Assembly (NCBI GenBank): GCA_947579605.1
Contig: OX388321.1
Coordinates: 24,481,614 to 24,545,613, forward strand
Length of the DNA: 64,000 bases
DNA from: Athripsodes cinereus
Taxonomy: Eukaryota > Arthropoda > Insecta > Trichoptera > Leptoceridae
Direction of reading: 5' to 3'
Shown here: one piece after another, positions 23,625 to 36,900 of the stretch
How the letters are laid out: each line of letters begins with the position of its first letter
Numbering within the stretch: position 1 is the stretch's first letter
Made by a program: the position numbers and the translations under genes
Notes under the pieces: model-generated
The model's database searches: none
What the model was told of the DNA's origin: nothing
The model's input: only the letters and a program-made list of their open reading frames with translations

Positions 23625-24990
23625 TTACATACGACATGATTTCTTTGTTTATTTTTTAATTATTTATTTCTTCTCAAAATAAGATCTTATTATGAAAACA
23701 CTGTTAGTTTATTTTATATACCTATTTGCTGTTATTGAATCGTAGGTATAAAACATTTTCAATCCATGCTCAAGAAAATTATCTAAAGTTTTTCGCCTTG
23801 CTACATAAGATGTTTAAGATTCGAATGATTTTTGGGCATCATAATAAAACGCTGAACATTTCAAGCTCAATTATGGGACATGACACACATCGCCGAATAT
23901 CTTATTTTTTATGGCTCAGAGAAGACCTGCGTGCTTGCTAAATGCTGCAAATCCACTGGCTATTCCATTCGTGTGAGATATTATTGTTTATAGGTTTAGA
24001 TCTTAAAGCTATACAGAGATACTTAAGAAGTTAATATGAGAATTCAAAATGTGGGATTATTTTTTATTAATTAATATCAATACTAATTTCTGATTCCTGC
24101 ACAAATATATATTGCAAGGTGGAGTAGGTATAAACATCTTTAAAGTCATTTTAAAGTAAGTAAACAATATGATTTTATTGTGAGGGTGGAGAAGAAAGTA
24201 TGAACATTGATGATTAACAGGACTTTCCAATGATAGCTTTTTTCGAGTTTCGCCGGGTTTTGTACTTACTTAACAATTCACCAAGAGGCTCAACCACAGA
24301 ATTCCATGGGCTCAACCAAAGCCTACTAAGGCCCCACAACTTCTTCGTCACAAGTTTTCAAAATAGCATAGGAATTGCGAAATCACTGAAAACGGTGGAA
24401 GCCAAAACAAGTGATAGGAAAAAAAAGCATAGGAATTTGAAATAATTCACGATCTCATCGGTTTTCAGTTACCGACGGGTCAAAACACATTTCAGCGCTA
24501 CGTTTTCGTGTCGCAATCATTTGTATACAGACGATGTTGCGCCAAAGTGCCAATTTTTGTAACTATTGTGTACCTATTTTAGCTACGAAATTGACATTTG
24601 CTCGCAAGAACGCTAACGGAACGAAAATATAACGCTAAAATATGTTTTGACTTCGGGCCCAGTACTAACAAAAATAACACTAGAAGTTAGATCACCGAAA
24701 TGCATTCTATATAGGTATATGCTCACTAATACTACTAAAAAAAATAACGGGTTTTGGTTTTATTAATGACAGCAACAAAGTTTTACCAACTGGTACACCG
24801 GTAATAAAAAGTAGCGGATGGGTAATAACGGATAGGTACCGGATTGACATCACTATCAACCAGTGGTAACTTGTCAACGCGCTTAACAAAATATTTTAAA
24901 AATCGAACGCAAATTGTTATGACTGTTTTTGATTTTGACATAATTCTTAATATATTTTTTATTTAACGCAGCTTGTTAGGTAAATCTGCA
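23625..24990. other. Intergenic DNA between the centrin-like gene and APLF
   Basis: AT-rich, no coding exon seen. At 24350-24470 there is a partial copy of the block found in the hAT elements (AAAATAGCATAGGAATTG and TCGGTTTTC). Confidence 0.45.
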
Positions 24991-24994
24991 AATA

Positions 24995-27900
24995 ATGCGC
25001 ATCAAATTAACTAGAAAAGATAGTGAGGACAAGGAAGATTTGTATTTGGAAGAAGGAAAGCATGTCATTGGACGAGGAGGTATTTTAAAAGTGAGTAAAA
25101 GCGTTGTCTTCCTGCAGTTTTCGATAAGAATAGATACTCTTTTTTTTAAATAAAATTCACGATATCATGGTGGGAGAGATCCAGGAATAAAGCCAACAGG
25201 ATCAATTTAGGATGAATTGTTCCTGCCCACCTATTTACAACATTATCCAGGAGACAATTTTGTTATAAACCCAAATACAAGTTTATATACCTTTCTCAGT
25301 AAACCAAAAGCTTTTGTCGCGAAAGGAGAGTTTTCCAGCATCTGGGATTGAACCGAGCACGAGCACTTCTTGTGCATGAAGCCAAGACTGCTTCCAGGCT
25401 GCCGATGAACTCGTTACGAACAAATTAGTTATATACTCACCCTTTTGACTCTAAATCGCTTCCGCACTGTGGTATACTGAGGTTCCTAGTGTCTTTTGAA
25501 TGGTAGATATTTGTAAATTTCTTCTATAAAGTTACCACCTTCACTTTGGCCGAGTATAGCTGCTACTTGTGGTAGCAAATATGGCATAATTGTGTATTCT
25601 TAGCATTATTGAAAGGAAACCAAATAGCAAAAATTCTAGATAATAAGATGCACTTCATATACAATTTATGAATTATGGAATTAATATTTATATATATTTA
25701 TAGTATATCATCTGGAAAATAAAAGTAATTTTCAACAAATGTACTAAAATATAAGATAACACCAGACCAAACCTAACCTAATCTAATCTAACCTAATCTA
25801 CAAACAAGTCAAACGTATGCGTTCGAAAAAATGCAAATAAATTTTCTGATTTAAAACCAGAAAGTTTTCGTAGAGAACATTATTCTTCAGGTCAGCTGTG
25901 ACAGTGCAGAGGTAACACTTTTGCCTTTGAGTCACGAGGTCCCGGGTTCGATTCCCGGCTAAGGAAAAATGAAGAATGACCTTTTTCAAACTGTCCAGGG
26001 TCTGGGTGTTAATGTATGTGTTTTTGTACATTGTATATATGTGTATCGTCTTAGATCCTAATACATAAGATTCATATACGAGTTGGGACTAGCACGATCT
26101 GTGTAAATTGTCTATACGTGTTATTTTATTTAAAAATAAATCACTACATACACTTGCCTCGGTGAGGATATTAAGAATATTACCCAACAGACACCTCATC
26201 CACACAATCAACAGACTGTGCAAAACTCCCTTAAGTAAGAAACAAAAATTGATTACTTACAATTTTTTTATTTACTAACAGAATGTTAGAAAGGGACAAT
26301 AACCTAACAAATTACTTCTCATGTGGCACACTTTATTTTTTTTATTGGAATGTATATCTTATTGCAACAGCAAAAAGTATGTTTTCGCTTGAATTTGGTT
26401 TTTAAGTGCAGTCTTGTTATATATACCTAATAAACATTTGTTTTTCTAATTTCAGTGTAATGATAAAAGAATATCAAGACAACACGGCTCTATAGAAGTG
26501 AATAGTGACGGGAGTGTCATGCTCACAGCTGTAAGTTTTATACTTCATTTTTTTTTTTTTTTAAAAAAAGATATATCTGGGTTTTTGTTATAAACCCAAA
26601 TACAACCTTATACACCTTTCACACTAAGCTAAAAGCTTTTGCCGTGAAAGGGGAGTTTGCCGGCACCTGGGATCGAACCACGGACTCCTTGTTCCGGAGG
26701 CCGAGACTCTACCTCCAGGCTACCGACGAACTCGATTACTTTACTTTGTTTACTGATATTTCTGTGGCGACAAGGTAAAGGGGCATAAGTCAGTTTTGCA
26801 GTATTGAGTTATTCCCTCCACAGAAATGTAGGTATATGTCATACCTCACAAAGTAATGGCATCAATGGTAGCCTATGGTACTAGGTAACCCTTGATGCCA
26901 ATATTTGTGAGGTATGACATATACCTACATTTCTGTGGAGGGAATAACTCAATACTGCAAAACTGACTCACGCCCCTTTACCTTGTCGCCACAGATTTTA
27001 CTATGAAATCTTTTCTATATTTACTGATATTTTACTATGAAATATTTTCTAAATTTACTGATATTTTACTGTGAAATCTTATCTATTTTTTACTGATTTT
27101 ACTATCAAACGTTTTCAATATTAACTGTTATTTTATTATTTCATCGTTGCATGTTCAAAAAATGAGGTATGTGCGAACATTTTTATTTAGGCATACTCTT
27201 TAAAAATTGTTCATTCGAGCGTTAAAACTGTTGTTTGGACTTTTTATTGGCATGTGATATAATTCTTAAAATATTAAATTTTAATATTTGATGCTAAGAA
27301 TCACTTTATAAAATGGTTTTAATGTCATAATAAGCAGTTTATTCTAGAAATGTCAAAACATTTATAAATTTACATACCCCATTTTGAATATGCAATGACG
27401 GTTGATGATTAGCAGTTCATTTATCTTTTGAATATTTACGATGTATACTTTACTATATTTCATTCTACTATTTTTTCTCTTTTGGTTCACGGAATTGGCC
27501 GATCAATATACATATAATGTTTTTAGCCTGAAACCTATTAAAAGATGATACCCTGTATATAGTGTGTTATTTTATTTCTATCTCGTCTAATAACAGATGT
27601 GTTTTCTTGTTTCAGTTACACATAAATCCGTGTTTTTACTACGCATCAACTAATTTATCATCAATGACGGTGTTACAACAAAATGATAACAGAACCTTAC
27701 GGGACGGCGATGAGATAGCTTTACTTCCCGATTCATACCATTATAGGATATCGTATTTCAATGCTGAAAGTGATGGAGCGACAACAAATCTTATGTCAGT
27801 TGGAAGGTTGGAAGGAAAATTAATATTAATCTGAAATTATATAATAAAAAAAATGGATGTTACTGACTTACTGGAGGGTCAAATTATTAAAATTAGGATT

Positions 27901-30900
27901 AAATATTTACAATTTTATGTCAATCTAATATATAAAATTCTCGTGTCACGGTGTTTGTTATCATACTCCTCCGAAACAACTAGACCAATTTTGATGAAAT
28001 TTTGTGTGGCTATTGGGTAGGTCTGAGAATCGACCAACATCTATTTTTCATCCCCCTAAAAGTTAAGGGTGGTCCATCCCGAATTTCTTTATTTTATTTT
28101 TCGGACAAATTTTTTTATGGTGACGCATTAAAAAATACATACAGCCCTAAATTTTCACCCTTCTACCATCAACGCCTATTTTTTAATAGCGATATTAGTA
28201 ATTCAATCATTTTCAACTCTGGTCGATATATAATGTACCTATATGGCAAAACAACGTTAGCCGAGTTAGATAGTTTTTTGATAATAATCATAAATCATAT
28301 TCATACACCATTTTGATATTAAATATTGTTGTTCTAATATGGCCGCTTTGAGCACCAATGTAGTTATGATAATGACCTCGAAATGACTTTCCCGTAACAG
28401 TTCACTACTTTGCGTACACTTATTGTTTTAAAATTTAATCAAACCCAATTTGGATACACTATGTCGATGTTATATATAAAAATAGTTTCTGCCTATTAGA
28501 CCACAGTATGAATGCGTTATGTCGTCGACATTACATGTTGTATACTTTATGTTCTAAGCCCATCAGACACCATCTGGAAATAGCGTAATGACACTTTGTG
28601 CACAGTTTGTGTCCTAAACCTCACACAGACACAAACTGTAGTAACAGATATGATACGGCGTCTGGAATCTGTGCACATATTACTTTGCGACTTATATTTA
28701 GTCACTACATCTGTATTTGGTTGTATGGAATGTGTCGAAAATGGAGGGAAATACTGGTGCACGATACTATTCTGGTACTGGTAAGGATGAAAGAGGAATA
28801 AATGTTTTGAATACCTGCCTTTTACATGACATTCAAAAATTTACTGAGAAGAGTTGGAGACCGATTATTCTTCGCCTAGGACTCTACGAAGAGTAGGAAA
28901 TAAACTTTTCCTGACAGTAAAGCGGAAGCTTTTAAATGCCACCTTTCAAATATAAGAAAGTCACAGTGGTTTTTAAGTGGTTTCACAGTAAATTTTTTAT
29001 AAAATGGTAAAAATTTATTTTAGTGAATCGACAATCACAGATGTTGCTGTACCGGTTTCCAAAGAAGACTTAGATGTAAAACCTAGTGAGCAATCACGAA
29101 ATAGTGCCTCAAATAGTCAAGAAGATACGGAACAATTAGATGAGATAGATTATCATGCGAAAGACACCAATACAACTGAAGATGACGATGTGATTGCTAT
29201 ACCCGTCCCTGTGGTGGCACCCATTGATCTCTCAGACGAGGTTATAGATTTTAACGTTGAAGATGAATCTTCACCTTGTCAGAATAATTTGTTGGAAAAT
29301 CCGTCCTCTCCGTCTATACTTGGTGAGTATAACATGTATATTTCGTTTACATGTATAAATGATCAAAATCGGTCACACATTTGGCATGTTTAGAAAATCA
29401 GCGAACTGTTTAAAGCTGCATGGTGCCAGCAACCTGCACACGCAAGAATGCTTCTCCGTATATAATTTATGTTAGTAAAAAAAATACTGAAAAAATTATA
29501 AAACTCATAACATTTTAAATTCAGCACTGGTAAAGTATTCCACTTATTCTGAATGTCAACTGAATTCACTTAGGAAATATAATAAAGTTTGCTGAAAGAC
29601 GTTGAAATTTCCAATAGGCAGCTGGTGTGGTGCAGAGGTAACATTCTTGCCTTTCAGTCACGAGGTCCTGGATTCGATTCCCAGCCAGGGCAAAGTGAAA
29701 AATATAACTTTTCAAATTGTCGTGGGTCTGGGTTTTATGTTTGGTGCATTGAATATCTGTATCGTGTTAGTATCCATAATACAAGATTCATATCTTAGTT
29801 TGGGACTAGCTTGATCGGTGTAAACTGTCCATATATGTATATATATCGTTGCATATTCGAAAAGAGACATGTGAGCACATTTTTAAAACTGTTCATTAGG
29901 GCATTAAAATTGTAGTTTAGACTTTTATTGGTATGTGATGTGGTATGTTTAAGTATTGAATTTTAATATTTGATACTAAGAATCACTTCATAAAATGGTT
30001 ATGATGTCATTATAGCAGTTTATTCTAGAAATGTCAAAACATTTATGAATTCACATGTCCCTTTTTGAATATGCAACAACGATATTCTGTGTTCAAAATA
30101 AAAATAATAATAAGCTCAAGTTTATTACTTTATTATTATGTATTTATCCAGGTACCCAACAGACAGAATCAACTACAAAGAGAACATGCGACGATGCAGA
30201 AGACGGAAGCAGTCAACAACGGTGTGATGACACCAGTAGTGCACATTGCAGTAAGAGACCCAGAGTGGATTCACCCAGAGAGGAGAAACCAAATGTCCAA
30301 GACTTACAGGTTGGCTTTAAAAAATACTTTCAAAGTGCTTCTTCAGATAGCAGCAACAAAACAGTGTTTGATGATGGCCAATGGTAATACTAATTACTTA
30401 CTATGAAATTGCATGAGGGTGGTGACGACATGAAATGTGCAATCTGCCACGACGTTCTACAATTCTCCCATATAATTACATAGGACATTCCAGGAGATAA
30501 TTGGGTAACATCTAATTGTTAAAAGATCGGATTGTATACAACATGAAGAGGTCGAAATATATATTTACATATTTATCATTTTTTTTTTAAATGTGTGGTG
30601 ATTGCGATTTTTCAGAATTTGGATATGCCAGGGAATATGGAGGCAGTAGAGGCAAGTGGTAGCGTAAAACAAGAGGAGGCTGAAGAAGTCAGCCCTAGCA
30701 ATAGCAATAGTGATACAGTGAAGAAGGAGCCAGAAGAAGATGCACCCCCTCCCAGAGACAAGTGCGACTATGGGGCATCCTGTTATAGGTGAGGGAACTC
30801 TCTGGAAAAGTATTTAAACTAAATTTAGCTCACGTTTTGAATGAACCTTGGATTCTCCAGTAAAGAATAGGTCCCCCACCCTTTTCTGTAAGTTATCTAG

Positions 30901-33900
30901 TGCCCTGTTAAAGGCGGGAGAGAGGATTACTTGCATGTTTATTATTTTTAGTTTGTATCCTGGCTACCCCAGCTGTGGGAAATCCCGTGATGGTATGAAT
31001 GAATGAATAAGAATTTTTTATACAACATAATATATATTTTAAAATTGTATTATTTCAGACGTAATCCACAGCATCGCAGAGACACGAGCCATCCGGGTGA
31101 TGCAGACTGGGATACTCCGGTCCCATGTCCATACGGGGCCGACTGTTACAGACAAAATGTCCAGCACCGTAATACCTACACGCATCCAGCGCCTCCAGCA
31201 CCTAGGCCACGACAGCCTCAACCAGGTTAGTAAAATGTAATCTAAAATCTCCCGGTTTCAAAAGCCAGCATTTTTTTGAGAATTTAAATCAAAAATAAAA
31301 TATAGAAGATTCAGTTCCTTTTTAATAGTCCAGCTTAGCGTATTAATCCTTCTAAAATAACTCTTTGAATAAATTTGTTATCAATTTCAATACAATGCGA
31401 AACATTTGTAGTACTCTAGTATTTACATATCTTCTCCATAGAGTTTCCTGCTATGAATAAGACTAAAAAAAAATATGGGTTGCGTTAGTTGGAAGAAATC
31501 GCACCTCTGCGATAAACTCGCCCTCAGTATATTGATTGTATTTATTTTAAATGTATTTTTTTGTGTAAATTTGGTTGTAATCAATGTAAACTAAAGAATA
31601 AATAAAATAATATATCGAGGGGTGAAAGGCTATTTGTTTTAAGCGACATTTTGTAAACTTTACAGGAGAGCAATTTAAAGTTATTTTTTTTAGAAAAAAA
31701 AATATTATAAAAAAACGATTAGTCCTATTTAAAAACGTTCTAAGAACAGCATGTTTAAAAAAAATCAACACATATTTTGGCATAATTTTCAGTAATAATA
31801 CCTTCAAAACATCCAAATTATGTGTCGCTTAATACAATTTGGCTTTTATCCGGAGTCAGGAAAAATGATTCAACCACCAACGGCATAAAACATTAATGAA
31901 GGGAAAAACGTTTTAAGCGACATCGCTGTAATTAATTAGTGGAAGGAATAACGATTTATCTGACATTGACCAAAGATAATTGAAATAGGCTATTTGTTTT
32001 AACTACAAGCTGAAAGATAAACGGAAACAGGAACAGTGACTTAAGCAACAATAACATTCTTAATTAATTGTTTTACATCCTCCTCCTGAAAGGATTTTAT
32101 AAAACTAGGTAGTTGATACAAAATAATTTTTGTCGTAATGCTAAGTGAATCTTGGGTTTAAAAGAAAACATAAAAACATTAATTATGATATTTTTTATTA
32201 AACAAGTAAAAGAATTGTTGTCAATAATATTTATTGTTACAATGAGAAATCTGGAAAAATATTATAATAGCTAATAAAACAATGCACTGGTATAATTATT
32301 AAAACAAACATAATCTTATCGAAAAAACAAAAACCAAAAAATAGATAAATAGAGATGAAATTATTAAAATTATTATTTGTCTCAAATAACATGTCTTCAA
32401 AAATAAAAATGAGACGAAAAAGTTGAAACGACCATCATTATCAATATTACGAAATAGAAAATTGGTTGAACAGTCAAAAGTTGGTGCAAACGGTTGCAGC
32501 GAAAACGGTTCATGCGACATGCACTACTTTTTTAAATATCGGCTAAATGTATGAAGCGACAATGCAGAGAAATAGCAGAAGAGGGCAAAACGGTTTAAGG
32601 TACTTTTTATGACAATTTGCACACACGGAAAAAAGCTTTAACTACCATCTATCTGCAAATTGGAAGAAAGAAAAATAGCTTATGCTCCAATAGTCTATAT
32701 TAATCAGTATTAATGAATGGTTTAAGTGAAGTGTTTAAATCAAGTGACAAATTTGATGTCAGATCATACATCACGTTTGAGAAATTAGACCTATTTTTTT
32801 TTGTTCAAGCGCCAAAAAAGTACTCCGATTGACTCGAAACCTAGACCAATCGACGCAGAAAAATTTGCCGATTCCGACCATATATATAACTCATTTTCGG
32901 CAAAAGTGTCGCTTAAAACAAATAGCCTTTCACCCCTCGATATATAAATGCATTGTGTTGCCTTGTAATCCCTGGTGGAATTTATGGCAGTTCTGCATAT
33001 TATATAAACATATTTGAATTTGATACAGAATTAAACCTAATCTAATTCATGAAGACGCTGTAAAAAAAAACACAAAAAACAGAGTGGAAAACTCCAATTT
33101 TCATTGAGGACCATTCTTTGGTGGAAACTTCATGGAAATGTGTGTGCTTGTGATGAAAAAAATACATATTTTTTATTTATGGAATGAAAAAATGACATTT
33201 TCACATGATTTTGTTTTCACTAAATGAGTAAAACTCCATTTTTAAATTAAAAAATTAATAAGTAAAAAATACTTAAGAGTTTTAAATTTCTTTATTTATC
33301 AGTTACACGTGTTTCGGGTTGCAAGCCCATATTCATACGAATATATGGGCTTGCAACCCGAAACACGTGTAACTGATAAATAAAGAAATTTAAAACTCTT
33401 AAGTATTTTTTACTTATTAATTTTTTAACATTTTCACATGATTATGGTAAGTCTAGAAACTTAATTTTTCAAAAATATCACGTTGTTGGCTGATGGAACT
33501 GGGTTATCAATTACATTTGTGTTGCATAAGAGAAACGACTAAAAAATAGTACTTAAATCAGTTTAATAGTAAAAGAATATTGTGTATTACTTACAAAGGT
33601 AAAAAAAATAATAAAAAAAATATGTAGTGAAACCATGTTCAAAAAGAGACATATTACATTTGGCGTTTTTTATATGCACAACTTTCTTAGTGCAATTTAA
33701 GATCCTTATTTTGTAACAAAACCCATTTGCAAAAATGTTTTGTTTACTTTATAGTTTATTTGTAAAACATTAATATAATTATGTAATGATTTTAAATATA
33801 AAATAACACTGTTTTTTGTTTCATAAAATTGTATACATATCTACCTTAATAATGCTAGAGTCTGTACGTTCGAAGAGTAAAATTTTATACTAATGATAAA

Positions 33901-36900
33901 ATTTATTTTTATTAAAAAATCACAGTTAATTTGTCATTTTAATGAGAAACCTTGAGTACTTTCGTCAATATAAATATCGATTGACATTTTCAATTGACAG
34001 TTCTCTTGATTTTCAGTTTACAAAAATTACTCAGACCGCAAAACTGTTACATCGCCAACATTGAGAGTGTTACCTTTTCTCGATACAATGGTCTGCCATT
34101 TCCGAAAGTCCTGACAGTCCCCTGAAGGCTCTATTTTTGTGGTATACATTGTGTACATTTTTGTGTAATAAAAAAAAGAAGTTATTTCATATTTTAAATA
34201 ATGTAGAATTTTGTTTCACAATGTTAACACTGAAACAACATTAAATTCCGTGAAAATATTTTAAATTTAAGCAAAGGAAATATAGAAAAAAAGCTGGTGT
34301 AAACGTGAATATTTGTTTTTCTGTGATTTGGGCATGTGGAAAGAATGTATGAGGATAGAGCTACAAAATAATATATTATATGCAACTAACTACAAGTGGC
34401 AGAATGTTTTGAGACAAGACTGTCTGAGGAACAGATATATTGATTGTGTAGACATCTTACACAAACCTTGTTTACACAATGCAACATTGTTTCCATGAGT
34501 GTATTTATATATGGTGTTTTTTCCTTTTGTCTCAATTACATACATAAGTCATAATTTTTACATAGTAACATTGTCAAAATTTCTACAATTTATTTAATAG
34601 TAAACCTAAAAAAAAACTTATTTTTTACTGATTATAAAAACGGCATATAAACATTATGCCAAATTTAGTGATACCTGTATGAACAAGCGTATATATTTTA
34701 TTACTATTTATATTGTTGTTTTGTGTGTCGCTGGGTGCTCTGAGAAGACATCATGAATCCAGTGGAATGTTTCCTCTTCCAGGGGTTCCACCCGGGGTAA
34801 TGGACGTAAGGCGAGAAGACGATGGGATTCATATAACGGCTGACGCAGTACACTTTTACTCCACTTATTTTCGAGTGCGAGATTTTCAGGGGAATACAAC
34901 AGAATATGATTATGATTTATAGCAACCGTTGTGATGATAAGTGTGCGACTTCTTGATTTGGTTACAATTTTTGCTTGTGAAGACTCTAAGAATTTAATTT
35001 AAATATTGTGAAACAATTTGTTTGTCTTATCAAATTGAATTCCTCAACCCCCGTGATAACCTTTATTTCATTACATGTTTATTTATTTATTATTTTTGCA
35101 CATCATCATTGTAAAATATAGTTAACAAAACAACATATAATGTAAAGATGGTACTCAGTGGTAGCATTTTCACATTAGTGATTTCTTCCATCTGTCCATT
35201 ACTAATTCGTATTGATATGTTGTTTGTCTTTCAGCCTCTAATCCAGTAATAGACATTCACGTCCCATCACATTGACGACATACTATATTCTTAGCCTATA
35301 TCACTTTAGTTCTTTTATGGACTATCTGTATCAAATATTTTTATACGAGGGCTAACAGTATGTCTTACTTACTGTTAGCCCTCGTATATTCACTGCTGGA
35401 TGGATATAGGCTTTTTAAATCTTTTCTATTTGGTGTCAGGAGCTACACAAACCCACTTTTTTCCCCACAACATTAGACAGCTCATCTCTTAAGATTTTCA
35501 TCTGTTTCTCTTGTTATTTAATGACTCATAATCATCCATCTACTATACCCTTTCTCTCGAAACTATGTGATCATTCCATTGCCACTTCAGCTTATACATG
35601 CCTACTTCTGATGATGACGATCAAAAAACACCTTCTGGAGCCTTAGCCTTCAAACCATTCAATTTATTACGTGCAGTAATTGCCAGCTATATTTAGAATC
35701 CAGCTCTTCCAGATATAGCCTTTGTTATGGTCTGCCTATAGGTCTTTTAGAATGTCAATAATAACCACAAGTGTTTGTGTTTTGTGTTTGGACTGTGTAC
35801 CTAGTAGATAAGATAAAGTGAGTTAGTTGTTTACTCTTACAGGGATGCTGCCCAGAGTTGTGCGAGTGGTACGTCACGGGAAAGTGTTTCACGTAACAGC
35901 TAACTTTATACGACACTTTGAGGATTCAGATTCTGATTCTGGTTCTGATTCTGATATGGACTACTTTAGGGTAGTAGATAGTGTGGATGACGATTATGAG
36001 TTTTAATTTTTTTTTTACAACGAGAGACTCGATTATTTAAAAATGTGGTTTTGATGGATGTGCCTTCTTGTTACAAGTATTAAATTTTATATAAACATTG
36101 TTACCTTACTGTCTTTACAACACAAGCACATTGCTTGCTGATTTGAGTTTATTACAAAACTATCTATATAATTATATAGATCATCCAATCCAAAGATCAA
36201 CAATTTGAAATTTTTTAAAGTCGATTACTTTTTTCATATTACGTACAGAATGTTCACAAATTATACGTTTTGGGTAGATTGCCAAAAAAAGTGATATTCT
36301 TTTAATTCCACAATCAAAATATCTATGAATTAAATATATTTTAATATTGTAACGACATGTTTGATCAATTTTATGTCTGAAAACTTTGACGCGCCATACG
36401 TGTTTTGGAATAATAGAATAAGTTTAATGTAAATAAAACGAAAAACTTTGTAAACTCGTGAGAAAGACTATACGTTGTAAAACCTTACAAAGTATTTTGT
36501 TTTATTTACATTAAATTATGGAGTTCTACAAATTAACCATTAATAGAATTCAATTAGAATTAGTGTTGTTGAATTGTGGATATGGGTGATTTGTATATTC
36601 GATAGAACATCAAATGAATGTGTCATTGAAAATTTTACAAAATAAGGAGTTAATCTAGGTTTATCTGTAATGAAACATTTGTATTTGTCTCCAGATTAAT
36701 TATCAACAATAATAATGAAACTTTATTAAAATAATAAATAAACAAATAACAATATGTCAAGTATATGTCATATTGGATATTCAAAAAGGGACATGTGAAT
36801 TCATAAATGTTTTGACATCTCTAAAATAAACTGGTTGTAATGACATTATAACCATTTTATAAAGTGATTCTTAGTATCAAATATTATAATTCAATATTTA

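Noticed and set aside
25768..25800. CCTAA-like tract, possible telomere repeat (also near 6311)
   Set aside because: Short and degenerate; interspersed TTAGG-like tracts are common in insects and do not mark a telomere here.
28002..28316. 104-codon open frame in APLF intron 3
   Set aside because: It lies in the Helitron-like repeat, and similar sequence is usually non-coding in such elements.
30065..30406. Alternative frame over APLF exon 5
   Set aside because: The phase-consistent reading 30152-30309 joins exons 4 and 6; the other frame has no splice fit.
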